Source: an uncultured Acetatifactor sp. (GTDB taxonomy: Bacteria; Bacillota; Clostridia; Lachnospirales; Lachnospiraceae). Taken from it: a DNA stretch of 64,000 nucleotides. How positions within the stretch are numbered: position 1 is the stretch's first letter; every line of letters begins with the position of its first letter. The DNA lies in contig CALWRA010000012.1 in the NCBI GenBank assembly GCA_944383825.1, positions 1-64,000 on the forward strand, written 5' to 3'. Below the pieces are notes generated by a model. The model ran no database searches. It saw only the letters and a list, made by a program, of their open reading frames with translations, and had not been told where the DNA came from. The position numbers and the translations under genes were made by a program. Below, in pieces: positions 51,618 through 61,118 of this stretch.

Positions 51618-53486
51618 TCATCCTTCAAAGCAAATACCGCCGCCAAAGCGGTTGGCTCCGCAGCCCTGACATTTGATCCTGCAGTTTTCGGAAATCTCTT
51701 CCCGCTTTGCTTTTTCCCATTCCCTTTTTAGAAATTCCTTCCTCACGCCGCAGTCAATAAAGTCCCAAGGAAAAAGCTCATCAGAATGTCTTTCCCGAAA
51801 AGTATAAAAATCTACTGAAAGGCCACATTCATCAAAGGCTTCCATCCATTTTTCATTATGAAAATATTCACTCCATGCATCGTAAAAGCATCCCTTTTTA
51901 TATACACAAAGAAGAACCTGGGAAAGGCGCCTGTCCCCCCTGGCGAGTACTCCCTCCAGCACGCTGGCGTCCGCCTCATGCCAATTATATTTAATGCTTT
52001 TTTGATTCAGCTGCTCTGAAATTGCCTTTCTTGTGAGAAAAGCCTTTTCCAAAAATTCTTCCTTAGTACACTGACCGGCCCACTGAAAAGGAGTAAAGGG
52101 CTTTGGAACGAAAAAGGAAGTACTGGCTACAACCTGCACCTTTCCGTTTTTTCGTTCCTGCTTGGGTACCACATCAAAAAATACTGCTGCAATTTTATTG
52201 GACAGCTCCGCAATTCCTCTAATATCCTCTTCCGTTTCAGTGGGAAGTCCCAACATAAAGTAAAGCTTTACCCTGGTCCACCCTCCTTTGAAGGCAAGGG
52301 CGGAACCCTCCAGAATCGCTTCTTCGGAAAGGCCCTTGTTAATCACATTTCTGAGCCTCTGACTGCCTGCCTCCGGCGCAAAGGTAAGACTGGATTTCTT
52401 TACATCCTGCACCTTGCTCATAACATCCAGGGAAAAGGCGTCAATTCTGAGGGACGGAAGGGAGATATTCACATGCTTTCTGCCGCATTCTTCTATCAAA
52501 AAATCTATCAGCTCAGGCAGACTGCTGTAATCGCTGGAACTTAAGGAGCTTAAGGATATTTCTTCGTAACCGGTATTTTCCAGCATTTCCAAAGCGTATT
52601 TTTGCAGTACTTTCACATCTCTTTCCCGGACGGGACGGTATATTTGTCCGGCCTGGCAGAAACGACAGCCTCTGATACATCCGCGTTGAATTTCCAAAAC
52701 CACCCTGTCCTGGGTAACCTTGATATAAGGTACCACCGGTTTTACAGGATACCTCACATCTGTTACATTCATAGCGATTTCCTTAAGAATCACAGCTGGA
52801 ATTCCCTCCTCTGTAGGAGAAAAGGATTTCAGCGTGCCATCCTCATTATAGGAAGCCCGGTAAAAACGGGGAACGTACATTCCTGGAAGCTTAGCCGCTC
52901 TCCGAAGAAATTCTGTCCTGCCGGCCTTTTCCCGCCTGCATTTTTTGTATAGATCGAGAAGGTCGCCATATTGAGTTTCTCCCTCTCCGATATAAAACAT
53001 GTCAAAAAACTCTGCAATCGGTTCCGGATTATAGGTACAGGGCCCCCCTCCGATCACAATGGGGCACTCCTCTCCTCTTTCCTCAGCCCGAAGCGGAATA
53101 CCGGAAAGGTCCAGAATCTGTAAAATATTTGTGTAACACATTTCGTATTGAATGGTTATGCCGAGAAAATCAAATTCCATGATGGGATCCTGAGATTCCA
53201 GAGCAAAGAGCGGAATATGCTCTTTACGCATGATGGCATCCAGATCCACCCACGGGGAATAAACCCGTTCACACCATACATCCTCCATGGAATTAAACAT
53301 ATCATATAGAATCTGTATCCCCAGATGAGACATGCCGATTTCATACACATCAGGAAAACACATAGCAAAGCGAACGTTTACTTTTTCTTTGTCTTTTACC
53401 ACAGCATTTACTTCATTTCCTATATAGCGGGCAGGCTTTTCCACTTTCATCAGTATATCGTCTGATAATGCCAGTTTTTGACTCAT
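51618..53486 (-). CDS. TIGR03960-family B12-binding radical SAM protein
   Basis: This 622-residue protein has an N-terminal B12-binding-like domain (about 15-190, with MCFPDVYEIGMSHLGIQILY), a radical SAM domain with the CxxxCxxC cluster motif in RGCIRGCRFCQAGQIYRP (about 270-285) and a C-terminal Cys-rich tail (CRIKCQGCGANRF). Its substrate is unknown. It starts two bases before the neighbouring membrane gene ends, so it is in the same transcript as the MoxR group. Confidence 0.93.
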   Translation of the reverse strand: MSQKLALSDDILMKVEKPARYIGNEVNAVVKDKEKVNVRFAMCFPDVYEIGMSHLGIQILYDMFNSMEDVWCERVYSPWVDLDAIMRKEHIPLFALESQDPIMEFDFLGITIQYEMCYTNILQILDLSGIPLRAEERGEECPIVIGGGPCTYNPEPIAEFFDMFYIGEGETQYGDLLDLYKKCRREKAGRTEFLRRAAKLPGMYVPRFYRASYNEDGTLKSFSPTEEGIPAVILKEIAMNVTDVRYPVKPVVPYIKVTQDRVVLEIQRGCIRGCRFCQAGQIYRPVRERDVKVLQKYALEMLENTGYEEISLSSLSSSDYSSLPELIDFLIEECGRKHVNISLPSLRIDAFSLDVMSKVQDVKKSSLTFAPEAGSQRLRNVINKGLSEEAILEGSALAFKGGWTRVKLYFMLGLPTETEEDIRGIAELSNKIAAVFFDVVPKQERKNGKVQVVASTSFFVPKPFTPFQWAGQCTKEEFLEKAFLTRKAISEQLNQKSIKYNWHEADASVLEGVLARGDRRLSQVLLCVYKKGCFYDAWSEYFHNEKWMEAFDECGLSVDFYTFRERHSDELFPWDFIDCGVRKEFLKREWEKAKREEISENCRIKCQGCGANRFGGGICFEG

Positions 53487-53488
53487 AT

Positions 53489-54766
53489 TTATACTCCATT
53501 CCTAATTTTTCTATTTTTGCAGATTTCTTTCATCCTCTTTACATCCCCGGCATCCGTTTCCAAGTCGGAATAGCGAGCCCTTTCATAAATTTCCGCCATT
53601 TGAGGAAGTGAAATCCTGCAGGCATATTCTCTGGCGGTGCAAAATTCAGGCTGTCCCTGCAATTCTTCCTTCAAATGAATTTTGTCTGACATGATACGCT
53701 TTTTGTACAGCCTTCGCACTCTTTCCGCGGGACTTAAGAAGGAAAAAGAGCTTCTTCCTTTCTGCCGCACGGTACGTATCATATCACATTTTTCCCGTAC
53801 ATCAAATATACCGGGAACATTTTCCCGTATTTTATCTGCGTTTTTATTTGCAAACTGTTCCAGAAGAAACAAATACAGCTTTTTCACGGCCTTACAAAAA
53901 AGAGCTGCAAAGGATAAGGAAATGGCCGAAGTAACCAGAAAGAGAAGCACATCCCAGAAAGGAGACCCTTCTGCGGCGGCGGGAAGCTCCATGCCGCCCC
54001 CTAAAACAGGCTCCTGAAAGATGTAGGAGGATTCCGGCTCACTATCAGGAAGAATACTAGTCAGAAAAACCAGAACACGTCTTAGAATTTCCTTTGCCAT
54101 ATCAAAAAAAAACGCCAGCCATTGAATATTTGTTGCAGAAAACAGAAGCACGGCGCTTCCCAGGGTATAGGCGAGCACAAGTCCCATGCCGGAACGAAAC
54201 ATTTCTTTCTCAGGAAGGTATCCTGCACTGTTGGCGTTAACCCTGAGAAATCTCTGATATTGTTCCAAATAATAACAGATAAAATAGCTTCCCAGCACAA
54301 AGATCAGGGACGCCACATAATAAAAGTCCCACGAAGGGATTCCTTGATAATGCTGCACAAGCAAAGAGGCTGCGGAAAGTAGGATGGCTGTAGCGGGAGA
54401 AAAGGCCTCATCATAGCCATCCGAGTGGGATGAAAAACGCAGGTAAAAGGAACGGCACAAATAAAAGGCTCCGCAGAATAACGCAATTCCTCTGCTGATT
54501 TCATTCTGCACAGGAAAAACAAAGGCTGCCGCAAACCCTCCCAGATGAAGAAGAAAAAACAGCCAAAAACGTTCTGCAGCTTCCCGTATAATAAAAAAGA
54601 AAACAGGAAACAGCCCACACAGTACCCATATCAAAAGATCCGGCTTTTTGGCCTGGGTAAATTTCTCTGCGATTCCCATCACGGCTGCAGCAATGGGAAA
54701 AATTCCCCAGTGATTCATTTGTGTTACTAAAATTTCATTAACTATGACGATCCTGCCAAGCTTCAT
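53489..54766 (-). CDS. Large membrane protein of the MoxR-DUF58 group
   Basis: This 425-residue protein has about seven membrane helices, an extracellular loop and a C-terminal cytoplasmic region (about 320-425) with the pattern AERVRRLYKKRIM seen in DUF4129 proteins. Those proteins usually sit beside MoxR and DUF58 genes and often carry a transglutaminase domain, which is missing here. The ATG at 54766 follows AGGAGAGG and lies 17 bases after the DUF58 stop. The function is unknown. Confidence 0.82.
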   Translation of the reverse strand: MKLGRIVIVNEILVTQMNHWGIFPIAAAVMGIAEKFTQAKKPDLLIWVLCGLFPVFFFIIREAAERFWLFFLLHLGGFAAAFVFPVQNEISRGIALFCGAFYLCRSFYLRFSSHSDGYDEAFSPATAILLSAASLLVQHYQGIPSWDFYYVASLIFVLGSYFICYYLEQYQRFLRVNANSAGYLPEKEMFRSGMGLVLAYTLGSAVLLFSATNIQWLAFFFDMAKEILRRVLVFLTSILPDSEPESSYIFQEPVLGGGMELPAAAEGSPFWDVLLFLVTSAISLSFAALFCKAVKKLYLFLLEQFANKNADKIRENVPGIFDVREKCDMIRTVRQKGRSSFSFLSPAERVRRLYKKRIMSDKIHLKEELQGQPEFCTAREYACRISLPQMAEIYERARYSDLETDAGDVKRMKEICKNRKIRNGV

Positions 54767-54782
54767 GCTTCTGAATCCTCTC

Positions 54783-55937
54783 CTAATCAGATATGTGAAG
54801 AAACCGAATGCGCCTCTTTATCTTTTCTATCTGCCGTACCGCCTGAGAATGTCCCTGGACAAGATCCGGCTCACTTTCTCCAAGTACAGGATAAAACCAA
54901 AGATAGTCTCCCCCTGCATCCTGGTATTTTTCCACAAGGTCCAAGAAATCCTCATAATGATTGGGGGAAACAAAAAAGGTGTAGGCTCCCTGAGATCGAG
55001 TTAGAAGAATCTCCTCAAATAGCCCTGAAAAATCCAATGCGGGCGCCTGTGCGTCAACTCTGGCCAAAGCACGGTAAATAACATCCATTTGTCGGTTGCC
55101 TGCACAGGAATGAATTATCATCGGCGCTTTTGTAATCACATCAGGACCGTTTCCATAGCAAGCTACCTGCATTCCCTGATTCAAGAAGAAGGCACAGATT
55201 CCAGCCGTAATCTGCAGAGCCGCTTCCACGCACTGATCCTTTTTCATGATATTGTTATCCTGGATATTATAAAATACCCGTACAAACCGAAGCGACGTAT
55301 AATTTTTTTCATTTACCTTAAGCTCCCCTGTCTTGGCCGTGGCCTTCCAGTTAATGCTCTTCATATCATCGAATGGCTGATATTCCCGTATTCCCCGATA
55401 TTCAAAGGGATCCATGAGAAGATGCCTTCTCATGAGAATTTCTCCGCTTTGCTGCTGCAGAGAAAGATAAAATTCTTTGGTGTCAAAGGGGCGTGGATAT
55501 ACATATATCTCATCTTTCACAGTTATGTGATCCACAAGCTGAGAGGTTAAGAACAAATCTGAAGCCACCAGATCAACATTGTCAATGGTATAATATCCTC
55601 TTCTGCCGCCGGTGAATTCCAGATACCTTGTGATTTTTTCTCCGCCTCCAATGCGGAACACATCATTTCGATAAAAACGGTCTGTGGTTCGTGAGCCTCT
55701 GGCGTCCGCAAAAAGAAGATGACGGCTGGTCTGAAACTTTACTTTCAGCATGGGAAGAGGAAGACGCTTTCTGTTTTCAATGGTTTCCATCAACTGGGAC
55801 CGCTCCCCCTCAAATATATGATGTTTTGAGAATACCACGGAAACTCTCAGGTTCCGATTCCAAAGCCTTTGATAAATTCTTTTCTCCAGAAGAAATAAAA
55901 GAAGGGCCGCAAGCCCAATGCCAAGCGCTTTTATCAT
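54783..55937 (-). CDS. DUF58 domain protein
   Basis: This 384-residue protein has one membrane helix at the N-terminus (about 3-22) and then a beta-rich region followed by the DUF58 core: DPFEYRGIREYQPFDDMKSI and NWKATAKTGELKVNE (about 195-230). A von Willebrand-type fold follows. DUF58 proteins act with MoxR ATPases in membrane-linked assembly or activation of metal-dependent complexes. It overlaps the MoxR gene by four bases. Confidence 0.92.
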   Translation of the reverse strand: MIKALGIGLAALLLFLLEKRIYQRLWNRNLRVSVVFSKHHIFEGERSQLMETIENRKRLPLPMLKVKFQTSRHLLFADARGSRTTDRFYRNDVFRIGGGEKITRYLEFTGGRRGYYTIDNVDLVASDLFLTSQLVDHITVKDEIYVYPRPFDTKEFYLSLQQQSGEILMRRHLLMDPFEYRGIREYQPFDDMKSINWKATAKTGELKVNEKNYTSLRFVRVFYNIQDNNIMKKDQCVEAALQITAGICAFFLNQGMQVACYGNGPDVITKAPMIIHSCAGNRQMDVIYRALARVDAQAPALDFSGLFEEILLTRSQGAYTFFVSPNHYEDFLDLVEKYQDAGGDYLWFYPVLGESEPDLVQGHSQAVRQIEKIKRRIRFLHISD

Positions 55938-56884
55938 GATGAAAAATCCTCTGTAGGAACGGGAAGGGACTGAATCAGCTTTTCTACAATCTCCTGGGAG
56001 GAGGACACTCCGGCCCCTCCGTAGCCCAGAACCATCCTATGGGCCAAAACCGGCACGGCCAAATCCCGAACATCGTCTGGAATCACAAATGTTCGTCCGG
56101 CCAAAAAGGCATAAGCTTTTGCGCAGCGAAGCAGGGCCAGTGTTCCCCGGGGACTTACTCCCATAGAAACATTTTCCTGCCTTCTGGTGGCTCCCACGAG
56201 ATCCACCATATATTCCATGACACAGGGATGAACAAATATCTGATTTGCCGACTCCCTGGCCCTCTCCAAATCTTTTGCAGTATAGACGCTGCCCAGACTT
56301 TCAAGAGGATCCTTCTCCATATAGCGCTCTAAAATGGAAAGCTCCTCTTCTCTTGATGGTTGCCCCATAGAAAGTCTCATTATAAAACGATCCATCTGGG
56401 CCTCAGGAAGGGGAAAGGTACCTGAGGTTTCCACTGGATTTTGCGTAGCGATGACAAAAAAGGGATTCCCGGCCTCGTAGGATACTCCGTCAATGGTTAC
56501 CTGACGCTCTTCCATACACTCCAAAAGTCCGGCCTGGGTTCTGGGAGTGGCGCGATTAATCTCATCCGCCAGAAGAATATTGGCAAATACGGGGCCTTTC
56601 CTCAAAACGAATTGGTTTTTCTGTCTGTCAAAAACATTCAGGCCGGTTATATCGCTGGGAAGCAGATCAGGTGTGAACTGAATTCTGGAAAAATTTACAG
56701 CGATGGTTTTTGCCAGCGTCTTTGCCAGCTTTGTCTTGCCGGTACCGGGAACATCCTCCAAAAGCACATGACCGTCCGCTACAAGAGCAGTAAGAAGAAG
56801 GCGTATGGTTCTCTCTTTTCCGATAATTACCTTTGATACATTTTGCAGAAATTCCTCCGCAAATTCTTTTCCGCTCACAGCCAT
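55934..56884 (-). CDS. MoxR-family AAA+ ATPase
   Basis: This 316-residue ATPase has Walker A GTGKTKLAKTLA (about 47-58), Walker B LLADEINRATPRTQAGLLECMEE, sensor 1 (ATQNPVE) and the conserved EAQMDRF. MoxR proteins are chaperone-like and work with DUF58 partners. It heads the minus-strand operon moxR-DUF58-membrane protein-radical SAM pair-RNase E/G. The ATG at 56884 follows AAGGAGGC. Confidence 0.95.
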   Translation of the reverse strand: MAVSGKEFAEEFLQNVSKVIIGKERTIRLLLTALVADGHVLLEDVPGTGKTKLAKTLAKTIAVNFSRIQFTPDLLPSDITGLNVFDRQKNQFVLRKGPVFANILLADEINRATPRTQAGLLECMEERQVTIDGVSYEAGNPFFVIATQNPVETSGTFPLPEAQMDRFIMRLSMGQPSREEELSILERYMEKDPLESLGSVYTAKDLERARESANQIFVHPCVMEYMVDLVGATRRQENVSMGVSPRGTLALLRCAKAYAFLAGRTFVIPDDVRDLAVPVLAHRMVLGYGGAGVSSSQEIVEKLIQSLPVPTEDFSS

Positions 56885-57026
56885 ATAAATAAACGCCTCC
56901 TTACTCTTGCCTCATACCCCCAATGTCAGTACAAACGTATACTTTATTCTAGCATATTCGGATAAGATGTTCTACTCTTTTTCTTTTGTTCATATTCTAT
57001 AGTAACTATCAAATCAGGAGAAAAAT

Positions 57027-57410
57027 TTGGAAGGCGCTTCCAGATTTTTATTTGTAAGCATGAGCGATATTTCTATGGAAAAAAAACTGGAGCTTGTACA
57101 GCAAATACGCTCTCAATACCATAAAAACCAATACGACATGCAGAACAGGGAACAAATTTTATATGGTAGATCCTTCTCCCGGGAAGGTAACGACACCGTT
57201 TCCGGGGAAGCGCTTTCAGAACAGGGCAATACCTCTTTTAAGCTTCGCTTTGCAGCGGCGCTGGCGCTTTTGGCAGGAGTGATTCTGCTTGACATGAGCG
57301 GCAGAAACATCGCAGGCATCTCCATGGATAAAGTATTTCAGGCAATTTCCACAGATTATTATAAGGAGGTTGAAGAATTTGTGGAAACCCTGGCGGATAC
57401 TGCAGAATAA
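57027..57410 (+). CDS. Unknown small single-pass membrane protein
   Basis: This 127-residue protein has a soluble N-terminal part (about 1-70) with charged residues, one membrane helix (about 74-91, AALALLAGVILLDMSG) and a short acidic tail (EVEEFVETLADTAE). I do not recognise the family. The start is TTG 57027, strongly supported by AGGAGA at 57014-57019; ATG 57060 has no site. It is a single gene between the divergent MoxR operon and the convergent helicase gene. Confidence 0.65.
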   Translation: MEGASRFLFVSMSDISMEKKLELVQQIRSQYHKNQYDMQNREQILYGRSFSREGNDTVSGEALSEQGNTSFKLRFAAALALLAGVILLDMSGRNIAGISMDKVFQAISTDYYKEVEEFVETLADTAE

Positions 57411-57446
57411 TTTTCAGAATCATTCCGGGAGCTATTCTGAGCGTCT

Positions 57447-59567
57447 TTAACGGCACCGCAGCACATAGAGCTCATGCAAAGCGCGGGTAGCGGCCACATA
57501 TAGGAGCTTTGCGCGCTTCTGGCTTTCGAGGCACCGCTCTATATCCGGATCCCACAGAACGACCACATCAAATTCAAGTCCCTTTACCATGGCAACCGGT
57601 AGCACCGAAACAGCCCGAGAAAATTCAGTAATTTCCTTCTCTTCACTTGTCGTGGAAAGTCCAAGGCTTCTTAAAAGATTTCCTGCCTCTTTGGCTTCAC
57701 TTTCATTTTTGCAGATTACCGCCGCGCTGACATACCCTTTCTTTTGGATTTCAGGGATGAGTTTTGCAATCCTCTGCGCAATATCGTACTTCTCCGAAAA
57801 AAATTCTTCCTGTACGGGAAGCCCATGGCGGATCACAGGCTCAATTTTATACCTCCCAAAGGATGCTTTTTCCAGAATTTTTCCGGCGTACTCGGAAATC
57901 TCAATGGTATTACGATAGCTTTTTTTCAGCAGAAGAAATTTATCTCTGGAACCGGTGAGAAAGAGCCTGGTAAGCTCATACCAATCATTTAGGCCGGTTT
58001 CATAATTGATATTCTGAGACACATCTCCCATAATGGTAAAATAAGCATCCGGCAGAACCGTTTTTAACGCATAGTAAATGGACAAGCCGAAATCCTGAGC
58101 TTCATCTAAAAACAAAAGTCCAAATTCTTCATTGGGACCTTTCTGGAATATACGGTAATGAATCAGAGCAAGCGCCGCTGCATCGTAGATGTCAAATAGC
58201 TTTTTCCGACATCTTTCCAAATGTTCCTTCAGGATCTCTTCGTATTTCTGCTCGCCGGATCTTTGATTTGCGGCCCCGTTCTGCAGCCAGAGCATCAAAA
58301 ATTCTTCGTAATATCCCAGAGCGGAAAGCCTGGGAAAAGTTTTTTTATAATATCTCGCAAATTCTCTTAGTTTACCCTGTATTCTATCCCTGTCCTCCCC
58401 GCTCATAAGAAAACGGATCCGGGTCTTTACTCGTTCATCTAAAACCGACAGCAGCTTGTATACACTAAAATGTGGATTCTCCCTAAGAAGCGCCATGCTG
58501 CTGGAACTGCTCAGGACGATTCCCAGCTCTTTGTCCTTCAGCTCCTGACAGTTTACCAGCTCCAGACGCTTTTCCATCAGGAAGTATTCCAGCTCCTTCA
58601 TAAAGTCCAGCCCACAGCGAAGCATCGCAGTCTCATCAGGCTGAGCCAGACAGCACTTTCCCGTCCAAGCCTTTTCGCACAGACGAATCAGAAGCTGATC
58701 CATTCTCATATGTTTGATGTCCGGTACATCCAGCTCTGGCAAACCGCTGGTAATATAATTCAATAGTAAATCATTGCTTCCGACAATACAAAACTCATTG
58801 GACTGAAATCGATCCTTGTAATTATACAAGAGATAGGAAATACGATGCATGGCCACTGTCGTTTTGCCACTGCCGGCAACACCCTGAACAATCAGATTGG
58901 CATATGGAGTTTCCCGGATAATGGAGTTTTGCTCCTTTTGAATCGTAGAAATAATTTCACCCAGCACAACGTCTTTATTTCTGGACAAATATTTAACAAG
59001 AAGATCATCGTTGGAAGCCACATCGCTGTCATAGTAACCGTTTAACACCCCATCTTCCACATCATAGGTGCGTTTTAAATGAAGTTCAATGGGAACCTTC
59101 GACTCATCAGGCAGACTGTATTCTCCTGGTCCCAATTCATTTTCGTAATAGACAGCGGAAATAGGCGCCCGCCAGTCCGCAATCAATACATCCGTCTTGT
59201 TCTGAAAAATGCCATTTTTTCCGATATAGACACATTCTTTATGATCCCGGCTTTTATCGATATAATCAATTCTGCCAAAATATGGCTTGATGAGCGCCGT
59301 TTTATTTTTCCGCAGACTGTGACCGGCCTGCGCCTCCAGATTTGCAGCCGCCATTAACTGGTTATAAAGCTCCCCGTCGCCGCTGCTTAAAGCCTTGAAA
59401 AGCTTTTGGACCTGAATATGTCTTTCTTCGTACTCCTTTTCGTAACGGGAAATATTTTCCCGTATCACCCTCTGACACATGTGAAAGTGATCCTGCTCCT
59501 CCTGAAGCTCACGACTTTTGAATGTGGGGACTTGAACCTCCTTGCTCTTCTGATCTGATTTCTGCAT
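57447..59567 (-). CDS. helD: HelD-type UvrD-like helicase (RNA polymerase recycling)
   Basis: This 706-residue superfamily 1 protein resembles HelD, which removes stalled RNA polymerase from DNA. The N-terminal coiled coil (about 10-75) and a loop region precede the motor. Walker A is VQGVAGSGKTTVAMHR (about 228-243), motif II is LLFLDEAQDFG and motif VI is LYVAATRALHELYVL. The ATG at 59567 follows AAGGAGAG. A 26-bp palindrome lies 35 bases upstream of the start. Confidence 0.93.
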   Translation of the reverse strand: MQKSDQKSKEVQVPTFKSRELQEEQDHFHMCQRVIRENISRYEKEYEERHIQVQKLFKALSSGDGELYNQLMAAANLEAQAGHSLRKNKTALIKPYFGRIDYIDKSRDHKECVYIGKNGIFQNKTDVLIADWRAPISAVYYENELGPGEYSLPDESKVPIELHLKRTYDVEDGVLNGYYDSDVASNDDLLVKYLSRNKDVVLGEIISTIQKEQNSIIRETPYANLIVQGVAGSGKTTVAMHRISYLLYNYKDRFQSNEFCIVGSNDLLLNYITSGLPELDVPDIKHMRMDQLLIRLCEKAWTGKCCLAQPDETAMLRCGLDFMKELEYFLMEKRLELVNCQELKDKELGIVLSSSSSMALLRENPHFSVYKLLSVLDERVKTRIRFLMSGEDRDRIQGKLREFARYYKKTFPRLSALGYYEEFLMLWLQNGAANQRSGEQKYEEILKEHLERCRKKLFDIYDAAALALIHYRIFQKGPNEEFGLLFLDEAQDFGLSIYYALKTVLPDAYFTIMGDVSQNINYETGLNDWYELTRLFLTGSRDKFLLLKKSYRNTIEISEYAGKILEKASFGRYKIEPVIRHGLPVQEEFFSEKYDIAQRIAKLIPEIQKKGYVSAAVICKNESEAKEAGNLLRSLGLSTTSEEKEITEFSRAVSVLPVAMVKGLEFDVVVLWDPDIERCLESQKRAKLLYVAATRALHELYVLRCR

Positions 59568-59601
59568 AATCTATTCTCTCCTTCGCCCGTCTAATGTCAG
59601 C

Positions 59602-59627
59602 ACAGGTACGCTTGCAAGCTCGCCTGT
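59602..59627. promoter_or_regulatory. Palindrome upstream of helD (candidate operator)
   Basis: ACAGG (59602-59606) and CCTGT (59623-59627) flank the perfect 10-bp palindrome GCTTGCAAGC (59610-59619), with three unpaired bases on each side. The two-fold symmetry fits a protein dimer site on DNA better than an RNA hairpin, as no loop remains. It is in the leader or promoter region of helD. Confidence 0.45.
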
Positions 59628-59733
59628 TTAAGCAGCCTCTGTCCGGGACTTTCACAGTAAAGTATACAGGAGAATAAAAAAAATACTAGACTTTAATTTT
59701 CATTTTTGGTATACTGTAAAATGTAATGTACCT

Positions 59734-59766
59734 AAAAAAAACTGCCGAATTAAGGCAGTTTTTTTT
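59734..59766 (-). terminator. Bidirectional terminator after the histidine operon
   Basis: An A-run followed by ACTGCC (59741-59746) pairs with GGCAGT (59754-59759) and a T-run, loop of 7 bases. It lies 31 bases after the hisIE stop on the minus strand, and works equally on the plus strand. Confidence 0.88.
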
Positions 59767-59797
59767 GCGCTATAACAATTATTCTCAACGGCGGACT

Positions 59798-61084
59798 TTA
59801 CCGATTGGCAAGCTCGTAGGTAATCTCCTCCCAGGTTATATCCTTTTCTTCCATGAGCACCATCATATGATAGAGAAAGTCGCTAATTTCATACTTAATC
59901 TCATTGGCGTTGGGGTTTTTGGCGGCGATCACAATTTCTGTGGCCTCCTCCCCCAGCTTTTTCAATATCTTATCAAGACCTTTGTCAAAGAGATAAGTTG
60001 TATAAGAACCTTCCTTGGGATGCAGCTTTCTATCCCTTATTACATTCATGACATCTTCAAACACCTGAAGGGGATTGGCCGCTTCCTCATAGTCCTTTCT
60101 GGCAATTTCATTGAAAAAGCAGCTTCGTGCACCAGTATGGCATGCCGCGCCCGTTTGTGAAACCTTCGCCAGAATCGTATCCATGTCACAGTCTGCCGTC
60201 AGGCTTTTTACGTACTGAAAGTGTCCGCTGGTACTTCCTTTCAGCCAAAGCTCATGACGGCTTCTGCTGAAATAGGTCATTTTACCGGAGCTTAAAGTAT
60301 GTTCATAAGCCTCCTCATTCATATATGCCACCATCAAAACCTCAAGGGTTCTGTAATCCTGCACGACCACTGGCACCATGCCTTCACTGTTCTTTTTAAA
60401 ATCGGACCATTTGTAAGCGGCTCTAAAGGTCTCCACCGGAATCTGATTTTCCCGGCACAATTCCTTCAGAGATAAAAGCTCCCTGGCATTGTCGTTGACA
60501 ATATTGCCGGTGACGCCCCAGACGGTCTCATAAGAGAGCACTTCCATCAGTTTATTCAGGGCAAGCTGATTGATCTGAACAAAAAATGGAAGCTTTGTCA
60601 GGGACTGTGTTTCCCGTATTTTATGAGGATTCATCAGTAATATGCCGGAAACGTATTTTTCTACCTGCTCTTTATGGCTCTCCAGAAGGGACGGATCATT
60701 ATAAGAAATAAGCAGCTTTTCCTTCCCGAATTTCAGGGAAACCTCCTCGGCAATGTCTACATTGCTTTCCTTTTCATAGTCAAGGACCGCCTTTCGGCAG
60801 CCTGCATACAGAAGCTTTTTTACATCCTCCATGCGATTTATGTTTCCTGCACCTATCACATCCATTTCTGCAAGAGCACATATATCCTTCAGCAGATTCA
60901 ATGCGGCTTCATGCTCCGAATCCTCCTCGGACATGTCGAAAACCAGAAGCTCGTCCGCATTATTTTCGTTATAAAGCCTTACCAGCCGCAGGGGATCTGT
61001 GTCCACCACAGAGGTATCCGTTAAACTTTTAACCGCATGTTCATGATACAGATAAATGCAAGGCACAAATTTTTTCGTTATCAT
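59798..61084 (-). CDS. hisIE: HisIE (PRA-CH and PRA-PH) with N-terminal degenerate HisF-like domain
   Basis: This 428-residue fusion does steps 2 and 3 of histidine synthesis. Residues about 1-215 resemble HisF (KKFVPCIYL, NNADELLVFDMS) but the catalytic D11 is Tyr. Residues about 225-330 are the phosphoribosyl-AMP cyclohydrolase (AYMNEEAYEHTL, YFSRSRHELW, CHTGARSCFF with zinc cysteines). Residues about 340-428 are the phosphoribosyl-ATP pyrophosphatase (KLGEEATEIVIAAKN, EISDFLYHMMVLM). ATG 61084 follows AGGAGGAA; the longer reading frame up to 61216 runs into hisB. Confidence 0.94.
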   Translation of the reverse strand: MITKKFVPCIYLYHEHAVKSLTDTSVVDTDPLRLVRLYNENNADELLVFDMSEEDSEHEAALNLLKDICALAEMDVIGAGNINRMEDVKKLLYAGCRKAVLDYEKESNVDIAEEVSLKFGKEKLLISYNDPSLLESHKEQVEKYVSGILLMNPHKIRETQSLTKLPFFVQINQLALNKLMEVLSYETVWGVTGNIVNDNARELLSLKELCRENQIPVETFRAAYKWSDFKKNSEGMVPVVVQDYRTLEVLMVAYMNEEAYEHTLSSGKMTYFSRSRHELWLKGSTSGHFQYVKSLTADCDMDTILAKVSQTGAACHTGARSCFFNEIARKDYEEAANPLQVFEDVMNVIRDRKLHPKEGSYTTYLFDKGLDKILKKLGEEATEIVIAAKNPNANEIKYEISDFLYHMMVLMEEKDITWEEITYELANR

Positions 61085-61118
61085 AAGTATATTCCTCCTG
61101 ACCGCCTTCCGTGCAATT

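Noticed and set aside
57414..57440. TCAGAAT/ATTCTGA inverted repeat between convergent genes at 57.4 kb
   Set aside because: A 7-bp arm with a 13-base loop and no T-tract is too weak to call a terminator.
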